A stretch of DNA of 64,000 bases, taken from positions 47,520-111,519 of the forward strand of contig JALEKN010000005.1 of the NCBI GenBank assembly GCA_022769125.1. Reading direction: 5' to 3'. The translations under genes and the position numbers were made by a program. Position 1 is the first letter of the stretch. Each line of letters begins with the position of its first letter. The notes under the pieces are model-generated. The model did no database searches and was not told the DNA's origin. It worked only from the letters and a program-made list of their open reading frames with translations. Source of the DNA: Agathobacter sp. Lineage in GTDB: Bacteria; Bacillota; Clostridia; Lachnospirales; Lachnospiraceae. Below, piece by piece: positions 57,009 through 64,000 of this stretch.

Positions 57009-57971
57009 TTATTTGTTATCAAATAATGCTTCCACAAATGCATCCGGGTCAAACTTCTGCAGATCCTCAATTGTCTCACCCACACCAATGTACTTGACCG
57101 GAACGGAAAGCTCTGACTGGATCGCAACTGCGATACCACCCTTTGCTGTACCGTCCATCTTGGTAAGAACAATACCGGTGATCTCTGCAACCTCAGAAAA
57201 TTCCTTGGCCTGCACAAGTGCGTTCTGCCCGGTTGTTGCATCCAGCACAACCAATGTCTCACGGTAAGCATCCGGATATTCCTTCTCCAGAATACGGTTA
57301 ATCTTTCCGAGCTCATTCATCAGATTCTTTTTATTGTGCAATCGTCCTGCCGTATCTACAAGAAGTACGTCCGCGTTTCTCGCCTTGGCTGCCGCCGTCG
57401 CATCGTATACAACAGAACCCGGATCCGCGCCTTCTGTACCGCCAATCATATCCACACCGGAACGGTTCGCCCACTCTTTAAGTTGATCTCCCGCCGCTGC
57501 GCGGAATGTATCTGCCCCGGCGACAATGACCTTCTTGCCCTGATTCTTTAGCTTGCCCGCAAGTTTTCCGACCGTGGTAGTCTTTCCGACACCATTTACA
57601 CCGATGACAAGGACAACCGACTTTTCATTTTCAAAGCGGTACGCCGTCTCCTCCACCGCCATCTGCTCTTTGATACTGTCGATCAGAAGCTGCTTGCACT
57701 CCTGTGGCTGCTTGATGTGCTGTTCCTTCACCTTCTCGCGAAGGGAATCGAGAATATTCTCCGTTGCCCGAACACCGAGGTCACCCATGATAAGGATCTC
57801 CTCAAGCTCCTCGTAAAACTCGTCATCGATATGGGAAAATCCACTGAATACAGAATCAATTCCCGATACGATGTTGTTTCTCGTTTTTGTAAGACCTTCT
57901 ACCAGCCGCTTAAAAAATCCTTTTTTCTTCTCCGGTTCTTCCTTCTGCTGGGTTTCAAATTGTTCTTCCAT
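57009..57971 (-). CDS. ftsY: Signal recognition particle receptor FtsY
   Basis: FtsY is the membrane-bound GTPase that receives SRP-ribosome complexes. The 320-residue protein has an N domain (KGFFKRLVEGLTKTRNNIVS), then the G domain with VIGVNGVGKTTTVGKLAGKL (G1), AGADTFRAAAGDQLKEWANR, DTAGRLHNKKNLMNEL, and TKMDGTAKGG, ending KYIGVGETIEDLQKFDPDAF. It has no long acidic A domain, as in most Firmicutes. It is coded 27 bp after smc. Confidence 0.97.
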   Translation of the reverse strand: MEEQFETQQKEEPEKKKGFFKRLVEGLTKTRNNIVSGIDSVFSGFSHIDDEFYEELEEILIMGDLGVRATENILDSLREKVKEQHIKQPQECKQLLIDSIKEQMAVEETAYRFENEKSVVLVIGVNGVGKTTTVGKLAGKLKNQGKKVIVAGADTFRAAAGDQLKEWANRSGVDMIGGTEGADPGSVVYDATAAAKARNADVLLVDTAGRLHNKKNLMNELGKINRILEKEYPDAYRETLVVLDATTGQNALVQAKEFSEVAEITGIVLTKMDGTAKGGIAVAIQSELSVPVKYIGVGETIEDLQKFDPDAFVEALFDNK

Positions 57972-57998
57972 ATATACCTCCAGATTGCGTCACTTCGA

Positions 57999-60900
57999 TC
58001 AGTTATCTAACTGCTGGTCGATCAGGTTGACCGATACAAGCGTTGAAACGCCCTTTTCCTGCATGGTGATACCATATAGGCGGTCAGCAGCCGTCATCGT
58101 TCCTCTACGGTGCGTGATCACGATAAACTGTGTATTCTTGGTCAGCTTGTTCAGATATCCTGCAAAGCGACCAACGTTTGAATCATCAAGTGCCGCCTCA
58201 ATCTCGTCCAGCAGACAGAACGGCGACGGCTTCAATGCCTGTATCGCAAACAGCAGTGCGATTGCGGTAAGCGCCTTTTCTCCACCGGACAACTGCATCA
58301 TGTTCTGTAGCTTCTTTCCTGGCGGCTGTGCGATAATGCGGATTCCACATTCAAGGATATCCTCATCCTCCACCAGCTCAAGTGTGCCGTGTCCACCTCC
58401 GAACAACTGCTTAAAGGATTTGTCAAATTCGCGCTGGATTTCTGCGAACTTCTCTGTAAACTGCTTTCGCATTCCCTCATCAAGTTCTGCGATCAACTGC
58501 ATCAATGTCTCTTCCGCCTCAATCAGGTCGTCATGCTGCGTCTTCATCTGGCTGTATCGCTCGGATATCTCCTTGTACTCCTCAATCGCGTTGACATTGA
58601 CATCGCCAAGTCTGCGAATCTCGTCCTTGACCTCCGTGATCATCTTCTTTAAGGAAGAAAGATCCTCATATTTGTCGTTGCGCAGCTCCTCCGCCGCGTG
58701 TGGGGTCAGTTCATATTCTTCCCACATATAGTTGGTCTGATACTCATCCGCTTCTTTTAACTTTTCACGCTGGGCATTCAAACGGAAAATTTCTTTGTCG
58801 AGACTGTTCTTACGCTCGCTGATTTCTTCCTGTTTCTGGAAAAATCCACGATATTCCGCAGACATTGCTTCCTTCTTTTCCTGGTTCTCTTTCAATTCTT
58901 TTTCTAGATTTACCGCTGAATCATCACAAGCGAGAATCGTTTTCTGGATTTCCTCTATGTCATGCTGCTTTTTCTGCACATCCTCTTTTGCCGCAACTGC
59001 GTTCTCCACCAGGCTCTCCCGCTCAAGATCGTACTTCTCGATTTCACGATCGATACGCTCTAAGTTTTCTCGGATAAAGCCCGCACTCTGTCCCACATTT
59101 GCCTGCTCTAAAAGGATAGCAGAAACCTTAGCGGATGCAGTTTCCTCTTGTTTTGTCTGCTCCTCTAAAATCTTCTGGAAGTCGGCACTTTCCTTTGCGA
59201 TCTCTTCCTCGCGTTTCTTGGAATAGGCGATCTCATCTGCAATCTTCTGCTTGTTCAGGTCGATCTCGGAAAGCTGCTGCTCAATCTGCGCGCTCTCATT
59301 CTTCAAGCCCGCGAATACATTCTCACTCTCTGCCTGCTGCTGCTTTGCACGCTCTGCATTCAGGCGCGCAGTATTCTGCAAAATGTACTGTTCCTGTATT
59401 GCCTGCTTTAATTCTTCAAGCTCGTCCTCGCCGAGAGCCTGTGCCGTTAAGATGTCTTCCTTGCGGTTCTTAAGTTCCTCAATCGTCTTTTCCTGTTTAG
59501 CAATTTGTGCTTCCAATTCTTCAATCTCACGCTTCCTCGCGAGAAGGTTGGAGGTATTCTTAAATGCACCACCTGTCATAGAGCCGCCCGGACTTAAATA
59601 CTCGCCCTCAAGCGTAACAATATGTAAGCTGTAATGATTCTTCTTTGCCAATGCGATCGCATGGTCGATGGTATCCGCAACCAACACACGGCCAAGCAGA
59701 TATGCTGCGACCTCGTCATATTTCGGATCGCACTTTACCAGCTTGTTGGCAAGGCCGATGATCCCCGGCTCCTTAAGCGCCTCCTCATTCTTCGGGTTAC
59801 TTCTTGCACTGACGCTCGTAAGAGGAAGGAACGTTGCACGTCCAAACCGATTCTGCTTTAAAAATGCGATCATTTTCTTTGCAGTCTCTTCGTCTTCCGT
59901 CACGATATTCTGGATATTGCCGCCGAGAGCAGTCTCGATAGCGATCTCATACTTCTTATCTACCTGGATGAGATCCGACACAACACCAAGCAGCCCCTTG
60001 TTTGCAGACTTCTGCTCCATAACCTTGCGGATGCTGCTGCCGTATCCATCGTAGCGCTCTGCAATATTCTTTAAGGATTCCAGCCTTGATTCCTGCTTGT
60101 GGAAAAGAGCAAATGCTTCTTCTAACTTGCGATCGTTTTCCTCCCCCTTACGCTTCCATTCATGCGCAGAAAGATTGAGCGCAGCTTCCTTCTTCTTCTG
60201 TTCTTCCAACACAGAATTGACCTGCTCGAGTTCCTTTTGATACTGCTCGTATACCGATGCCAAGTCTGCTTCCTGCGTCTTCCGGTCAAGCAGTCGCTTG
60301 GTAAGCTCTGCTTTGCGGATATTCGTCTGCTCAAGCATCGTATCAAATCGCTGCTGGCGTGCCTTGATAGAAGCCTTATTGTTTAAGAGCGTAATGATCT
60401 CATTTTGTCCGTTTTCAATCCCGGCATTGCATCTGGCGATTTCCTCCTGAATAGCAGCAAGTGCCGTCTCCGCCTCTTTCTTCCTTGTCTCAATTGCAGC
60501 AATCTGTTCATCGAGTGCCGCCCTCTTTTCATCATACTCATTCTTGGCAGCAAACCTCTCCTGCTTTTCTGCCTCGATTGCATCCAGACGGCTCTGCATG
60601 TGCTCATCCGTCATCTCTGCGGTATGGATCTGTTCCTTTAAGACGTGGATCTGGCTTTCGAGCTTCTCCTTCGTCAGGGAGGAATTGCTCAGGTTCTCGC
60701 GCAGGGAGTTGACCTTTTCGTCCATCTCCGCAATTCCCTGCTCCAGACGCTCATATTCGCTCTTGATCTTATCGTAAGAACTATTCGCCTCTTTCAACTC
60801 TTCATCCGCAATGTGGTATTTTTCCTCCACATCCTTCTGCTGCTTTTCAATGCGCGCGGTCTCCAGCAGGAACATATTAACGTCGTATTCCTTCAGTTCT

Positions 60901-61559
60901 TCCTTTTTCTTAAGATAGATCTTCGCTTTTTCCGACTGGCGTTCCAGCGGTCCTACCTGACGTTCCAACTCCGCTAAAATATCATTGACGCGGACAAGAT
61001 TGTCTCTCTCATTTTCCAGCTTCTTCTGTGCGGTTGCTTTGCGCTTTTTGTACTTGACAATACCGGCAGCCTCGTCAAAAAGTTCACGGCGTTCCTCTGG
61101 TTTACCACTTAAGATCCGGTCGATCTGTCCCTGTCCGATGATGGAATATCCCTCTTTACCGATACCCGTATCGTAAAACAGTTCCGTCACTTCTTTTAAA
61201 CGGCACGGCGTGCCGTTGATTAAGTATTCACTTTCCCCTGAACGGTACACTCTTCTTGCGATCGTCACTTCCTCGTAGTCTACAGCAAGCTGATGGTCGG
61301 AATTGTCGAGTGTAATTGCAACATACGCATAACTGAGTGGTTTACGATTCTCCGTTCCCGCAAAAATAACATCCTGCATGGATGCACCGCGAAGCTGCTT
61401 TGCGCTCTGCTCTCCAAGTACCCAGCGAACCGCATCCGCGACATTACTCTTACCGCTTCCGTTCGGACCGACAATTCCGGTTATGCCGTTATGAAATTCG
61501 AACACGATTTTGTTGGCAAAGGACTTAAATCCATGTACCTCTAAGCTCTTTAAATACAT
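57999..61559 (-). CDS. smc: Chromosome partition protein SMC
   Basis: SMC is the ATPase of the chromosome condensin complex, with ScpA and ScpB. The 1186 residues contain Walker [21 protein letters not shown], two long coiled coils (about 165-500 and 680-1020) around a hinge ([46 protein letters not shown]), the signature [20 protein letters not shown] and Walker [24 protein letters not shown] 61559 has CAGGAGTAAGGT upstream. It follows rnc by 3 bp and precedes ftsY, the classic rnc-smc-ftsY order. Confidence 0.98.
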   Translation of the reverse strand: MYLKSLEVHGFKSFANKIVFEFHNGITGIVGPNGSGKSNVADAVRWVLGEQSAKQLRGASMQDVIFAGTENRKPLSYAYVAITLDNSDHQLAVDYEEVTIARRVYRSGESEYLINGTPCRLKEVTELFYDTGIGKEGYSIIGQGQIDRILSGKPEERRELFDEAAGIVKYKKRKATAQKKLENERDNLVRVNDILAELERQVGPLERQSEKAKIYLKKKEELKEYDVNMFLLETARIEKQQKDVEEKYHIADEELKEANSSYDKIKSEYERLEQGIAEMDEKVNSLRENLSNSSLTKEKLESQIHVLKEQIHTAEMTDEHMQSRLDAIEAEKQERFAAKNEYDEKRAALDEQIAAIETRKKEAETALAAIQEEIARCNAGIENGQNEIITLLNNKASIKARQQRFDTMLEQTNIRKAELTKRLLDRKTQEADLASVYEQYQKELEQVNSVLEEQKKKEAALNLSAHEWKRKGEENDRKLEEAFALFHKQESRLESLKNIAERYDGYGSSIRKVMEQKSANKGLLGVVSDLIQVDKKYEIAIETALGGNIQNIVTEDEETAKKMIAFLKQNRFGRATFLPLTSVSARSNPKNEEALKEPGIIGLANKLVKCDPKYDEVAAYLLGRVLVADTIDHAIALAKKNHYSLHIVTLEGEYLSPGGSMTGGAFKNTSNLLARKREIEELEAQIAKQEKTIEELKNRKEDILTAQALGEDELEELKQAIQEQYILQNTARLNAERAKQQQAESENVFAGLKNESAQIEQQLSEIDLNKQKIADEIAYSKKREEEIAKESADFQKILEEQTKQEETASAKVSAILLEQANVGQSAGFIRENLERIDREIEKYDLERESLVENAVAAKEDVQKKQHDIEEIQKTILACDDSAVNLEKELKENQEKKEAMSAEYRGFFQKQEEISERKNSLDKEIFRLNAQREKLKEADEYQTNYMWEEYELTPHAAEELRNDKYEDLSSLKKMITEVKDEIRRLGDVNVNAIEEYKEISERYSQMKTQHDDLIEAEETLMQLIAELDEGMRKQFTEKFAEIQREFDKSFKQLFGGGHGTLELVEDEDILECGIRIIAQPPGKKLQNMMQLSGGEKALTAIALLFAIQALKPSPFCLLDEIEAALDDSNVGRFAGYLNKLTKNTQFIVITHRRGTMTAADRLYGITMQEKGVSTLVSVNLIDQQLDN

Positions 61560-61562
61560 ACC

Positions 61563-62246
61563 TTACTCCTGTTCACGCAGTTTGATCAGCGCATAATATG
61601 CAGCTTCCTGCTCTGCAGCCTTCTTGGTATGGCCGCTGCCCTCGCTGATCTTCTGTTCCCCGATCCAAACTTCTACCGAAAAGCTCTTATCATGGTCCGG
61701 ACCACTCTCTCCCACAAGCCTGTAATCCAACTGCTCATGCTCACCCTGCACAACTTCCTGCAGGATAGTCTTGCTATCATAAAAGAGCTGCTTGTGCTCG
61801 ATATCCGTCAGAATAAATTTCAGCACAAACTCTTTTGCATTAGCAAAACCACCATCCAAATAGATAGCGCCGATCACAGCTTCAAGTGCATCCGAAAGAA
61901 TGGATTTGCGTTTTCTTCCTCCGGTCTGGTTCTCGCCTCTTCCAAGATACAGATAGTCTCCAAGAGCAAGCTCCTTCGTGCAAAGTGCAAGTGTCGGCTC
62001 ACACACAATACTCGCGCGAAGCTTCGTAAGCTGTCCCTCCGGCACGTCCGGGTAATTATGATACAAAAAATCACTTGAAATAATCTCTAAGACCGCATCT
62101 CCCAAAAATTCAAGGCGCTCATTATCGGACAGTTTCTTCATATGCCGTTCATTCGCATATGAACTATGTGTAAGAGCTTGTCGAAGCAACCCCTGATTTT
62201 CAAAATGATACCCGATTCTGTCTTCAAATTCTGTCAGATTTGACAT
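61563..62246 (-). CDS. rnc: Ribonuclease III
   Basis: RNase III cleaves double-stranded RNA in rRNA and mRNA processing. The 227-residue protein has the catalytic signature NERLEFLGDAVLEIISSDFL, the second acidic motif DALEAVIGAIYLDGGF, and a C-terminal dsRNA-binding domain (about 155-227) ending GSGHTKKAAEQEAAYYALIK. It follows acpP by about 130 bp and is followed by smc. Confidence 0.97.
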   Translation of the reverse strand: MSNLTEFEDRIGYHFENQGLLRQALTHSSYANERHMKKLSDNERLEFLGDAVLEIISSDFLYHNYPDVPEGQLTKLRASIVCEPTLALCTKELALGDYLYLGRGENQTGGRKRKSILSDALEAVIGAIYLDGGFANAKEFVLKFILTDIEHKQLFYDSKTILQEVVQGEHEQLDYRLVGESGPDHDKSFSVEVWIGEQKISEGSGHTKKAAEQEAAYYALIKLREQE

Positions 62247-62373
62247 ATTATCTTCCTTTCCATTTCCTCACCCTGACGGTTTCCCACGAAGTGAAATAAG
62301 CCCTTGTGTTTGGCAAGGGCTTTATTTACCGGTAAAACCTATTCAGTTATGATAGCATAAGGCCTTAAAACAC

Positions 62374-62604
62374 TTAATTAAGTGCCGCCTTGATCTGTTC
62401 TACAGCATCTCCAACCGTTACAATCTGTTCAGCAGCAGAATCCGGGATCTCGATATCAAGCTCCTGCTCAAGTCCCATGATGATCTGCAATACATCCAGA
62501 GAGTCTGCACCAAGATCATCAATAAAGGTAGAGTCCATGGTGATCTCGTTCTCGTCTACATTTAATACTTCTGCAATAATCTTTTTAATGATATCAAATT
62601 CCAT
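62374..62604 (-). CDS. acpP: Acyl carrier protein
   Basis: ACP carries growing acyl chains on a 4'-phosphopantetheine arm. The 76-residue protein has the modified Ser in [20 protein letters not shown], in the standard DSL motif, and ends [27 protein letters not shown] lies before ATG 62604. It is coded 14 bp after plsX, the common plsX-acpP order. Confidence 0.97.
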   Translation of the reverse strand: MEFDIIKKIIAEVLNVDENEITMDSTFIDDLGADSLDVLQIIMGLEQELDIEIPDSAAEQIVTVGDAVEQIKAALN

Positions 62605-62618
62605 AATTTTATTCCTTT

Positions 62619-63638
62619 CTACTCCTCTTCCTGTGAGTCCTTGATATTTTCTTTGATCTTACCGTTAATATTTTCCTGATTAAATGTCACACATTGAAAA
62701 ATGGAATTGGTGATTTCCTTCGCCTTTGCACTTCCATGCGTCTTTACGACCAATCCATTCAGTCCCAATAGTGGTGCTCCACCATATTCTGTTGCATCAA
62801 AACTCTTTATGGTCTTTTTTAATGCCGGCAGCGCAAGTGCTGCACCGATCTTGCTCTTTAAGGTACTCATCAGTCCCTGCTTGATAACTCCGATCAGAGT
62901 TGAACTTAACCCTTCATACAGCTTAAGAATCACATTCCCGACAAACGCCTCACACACAATGACATCAGCGCCTCCTCTCGGAATATCTCTTGATTCAATA
63001 CAGCCGACAAAATTGATGTCCGTACATTCCTTTAATAACGGAAGTGTTGCTTTTACAAGTGCATTGCCCTTTTCTTCCTCAGCACCAATATTTACAATTG
63101 CCACACGGGGATTCTTCACACCCACAACATCCTTCATATAGATGGAACCCATCTTTGCAAACTGCACCAGATGTTCTGCTCTCGCATCCACATTTGCACC
63201 GCAATCAATCAGAAGAGACACACCGGTCTCTGTTGGAATCAGTGGTGCCAATGGAGCCCTCTGTATTCCCCGGATCTTTCCAACAATTGTCTGCCCGCCG
63301 ACAAGTACAGCGCCCGTGCTTCCTGCCGATACAAAAGCATCTGTCTCACCGTTCTTTACCAGGCCAAGCCCGACTACAATGGATGACTGTTTCTTTCTGC
63401 GGATTGCAAGAACCGGCGGCTCTGCCATCTCGATGACCTCCGGCGCATCAACAAGCTCAATCTGTTCCTTCGGATATTCATACTTCGAAAGTTCTTCACG
63501 GACAACTTCTTCCTGTCCTACCAATATCACCTTAATGTCCGTTCGGGCGCGGATAGCATCAACGGCAGCCTGTACCGGTGCCTGCGGTGCATTGTCGCCT
63601 CCCATGGCATCCAGAACCACTCTCGTCATTTCTGACAT
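62619..63638 (-). CDS. plsX: Phosphate acyltransferase PlsX
   Basis: PlsX makes acyl-phosphate from acyl-ACP for phospholipid synthesis. From ATG 63638 (AGGAGGAGAGGAC upstream) it has 339 residues: [60 protein letters not shown], and the C-terminal [20 protein letters not shown]. The frame also opens at 63665 without a ribosome site. It is first in plsX-acpP-rnc-smc-ftsY. Confidence 0.97.
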   Translation of the reverse strand: MSEMTRVVLDAMGGDNAPQAPVQAAVDAIRARTDIKVILVGQEEVVREELSKYEYPKEQIELVDAPEVIEMAEPPVLAIRRKKQSSIVVGLGLVKNGETDAFVSAGSTGAVLVGGQTIVGKIRGIQRAPLAPLIPTETGVSLLIDCGANVDARAEHLVQFAKMGSIYMKDVVGVKNPRVAIVNIGAEEEKGNALVKATLPLLKECTDINFVGCIESRDIPRGGADVIVCEAFVGNVILKLYEGLSSTLIGVIKQGLMSTLKSKIGAALALPALKKTIKSFDATEYGGAPLLGLNGLVVKTHGSAKAKEITNSIFQCVTFNQENINGKIKENIKDSQEEE

Positions 63639-63684
63639 GTCCTCTCCTCCTATTACGAAAAGCAATGACTTTTCTTCTTTAAAG

Positions 63685-63713
63685 AATATACGATAAACCC
63701 CGTGTTATGTCAA
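63685..63713 (-). promoter_or_regulatory. plsX operon promoter
   Basis: TTGACA (63708-63713) and TATATT (63685-63690) are 17 bp apart, a strong SigA match, directly after the rpmF terminator. No FapR-type operator is visible. Confidence 0.85.
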
Positions 63714-63749
63714 CAAAAAAAGAGCCTGAGCGCTTAACGCCCAAGCTCT
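63714..63749 (-). terminator. rpmF terminator
   Basis: AGAGCTTGGGCG and CGCTCAGGCTCT pair through 12 bp with two G-U pairs around a TTAAG loop, followed by seven T on the minus strand. It ends the yceD-rpmF unit just before the plsX promoter. Confidence 0.88.
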
Positions 63750-63762
63750 CGCTTTTCCGTGA

Positions 63763-63942
63763 TTAGTCCTGTGGAATGATTTCTTTTTTGTTGTAAGATC
63801 CACAGTTCTTGCAAACACGATGTGGCATCATTAATTCTCCACATTTGCTGCACTTAACTAAAGTCGGAGCAGACATTTTCCAGTTTGCTCTTCTCTTATC
63901 TCTTCTACCCTTAGAAGATTTATTCTTTGGACAAATTGACAT
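63763..63942 (-). CDS. rpmF: 50S ribosomal protein L32
   Basis: L32 is 59 residues long here, starting MSICPKNKSSKGRRDKRRAN and ending IIPQD. Two zinc-ribbon cysteine pairs are seen in KCSKCGE and CKNCGS. ATG 63942 lies after AAGGAGGTGTAAACAA. The gene lies immediately downstream of yceD, its usual partner. Confidence 0.96.
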   Translation of the reverse strand: MSICPKNKSSKGRRDKRRANWKMSAPTLVKCSKCGELMMPHRVCKNCGSYNKKEIIPQD

Positions 63943-63946
63943 TTGT

Positions 63947-64000
63947 TTACACCTCCTTAAACTGTTTAAAAATATCTTGGAAAGCTGCCATTCTTGGATC
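63947..64000 (-). CDS. yceD: YceD (DUF177) family protein, 3' end (partial)
   Basis: The last 17 codons and stop of a gene that continues off the right edge. They read DPRMAAFQDIFKQFKEV, the typical DPRL-x-x-L ending of DUF177 proteins that precede rpmF. The stop TAA overlaps the rpmF ribosome site region. Confidence 0.8.
   Translation of the reverse strand, partial: DPRMAAFQDIFKQFKEV

Overview
The window looks like a chromosomal segment of a spore-forming, low-to-moderate GC Firmicute, most likely a gut Lachnospiraceae (Roseburia/Agathobacter/Eubacterium rectale-like). Support comes from a complete spoIIIA operon, the sporulation sigma genes sigG and spoIIGA-sigE, two tandem class B PBPs (one SpoVD-like), a Spo0E-like protein, CIRCE-controlled groESL, a T-box before thrS, a DUF1540 peptide, and AGGAGG ribosome sites with frequent GTG/TTG starts. 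The species is inferred, not proven. I saw no rRNA, tRNA or CRISPR array.

Layout. 1-6.0 kb: the 5' part of prfC, then spoIIIAA-AB-AC-AD-AE-AF-AG-AH, all on the minus strand, with a candidate SigE promoter inside the argS terminator hairpin. 6.0-9.5 kb: argS, a queT-like transporter gene with a probable preQ1-I riboswitch, and sigG. 9.5-14.9 kb: a decaying patch with a frameshifted chemoreceptor gene, an IS110-family element whose transposase has an in-frame TGA, and a MATE gene with a frameshift and an in-frame TAG, followed by an intact marR whose promoter carries a palindromic operator between perfect -35 and -10 boxes. 14.9-18.8 kb: a papain-like cysteine peptidase candidate, then spoIIGA-sigE and ftsZ.

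18.9-28.3 kb is the division and cell-wall cluster, read mraZ-rsmH-ftsL-pbpB-spoVD-murD-ftsW-ftsQ(divIB)-ftsZ on the minus strand. It lacks the usual murE, murF, mraY and murG. The mraZ leader carries 10-bp-period MraZ repeats and a perfect DnaA box. 28.3-37.4 kb holds a Spo0E-like gene, lgt, a DUF1540 peptide, a secreted lysozyme-like/Fn3 protein, thrS with its T-box and a small co-transcribed membrane protein, a SEC-C protein, purA and degV. 37.6-47.9 kb holds groESL with a perfect CIRCE, a HAD phosphatase, a thioredoxin-reductase-like flavoprotein, and gltD-gltB.

48-55.8 kb is the accessory part. It has a short ATC-hydrolase-like gene, an orphan PemK/MazF-like toxin gene preceded by a compact, multi-hairpin, terminator-ended leader RNA, an XRE membrane regulator, an intact MATE transporter, a MATE-cytidylate-kinase fusion with an internal ribosome-binding site, a CPBP protease and a triple-S1 RNA-binding protein. 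The right end (55.8-64 kb) returns to core genes: ilvA, ftsY, smc, rnc, acpP and plsX from a strong TTGACA-17-TATATT promoter, then rpmF and the end of yceD.

The strongest candidates for new biology are the structured leader RNA plus orphan toxin (48.78-49.66 kb), the transporter-kinase fusion (51.8-53.8 kb), SigE promoters whose -10 boxes lie in the loops of upstream hairpins (spoIIIA and spoVD), and the IS110 left end with a candidate bridge RNA.
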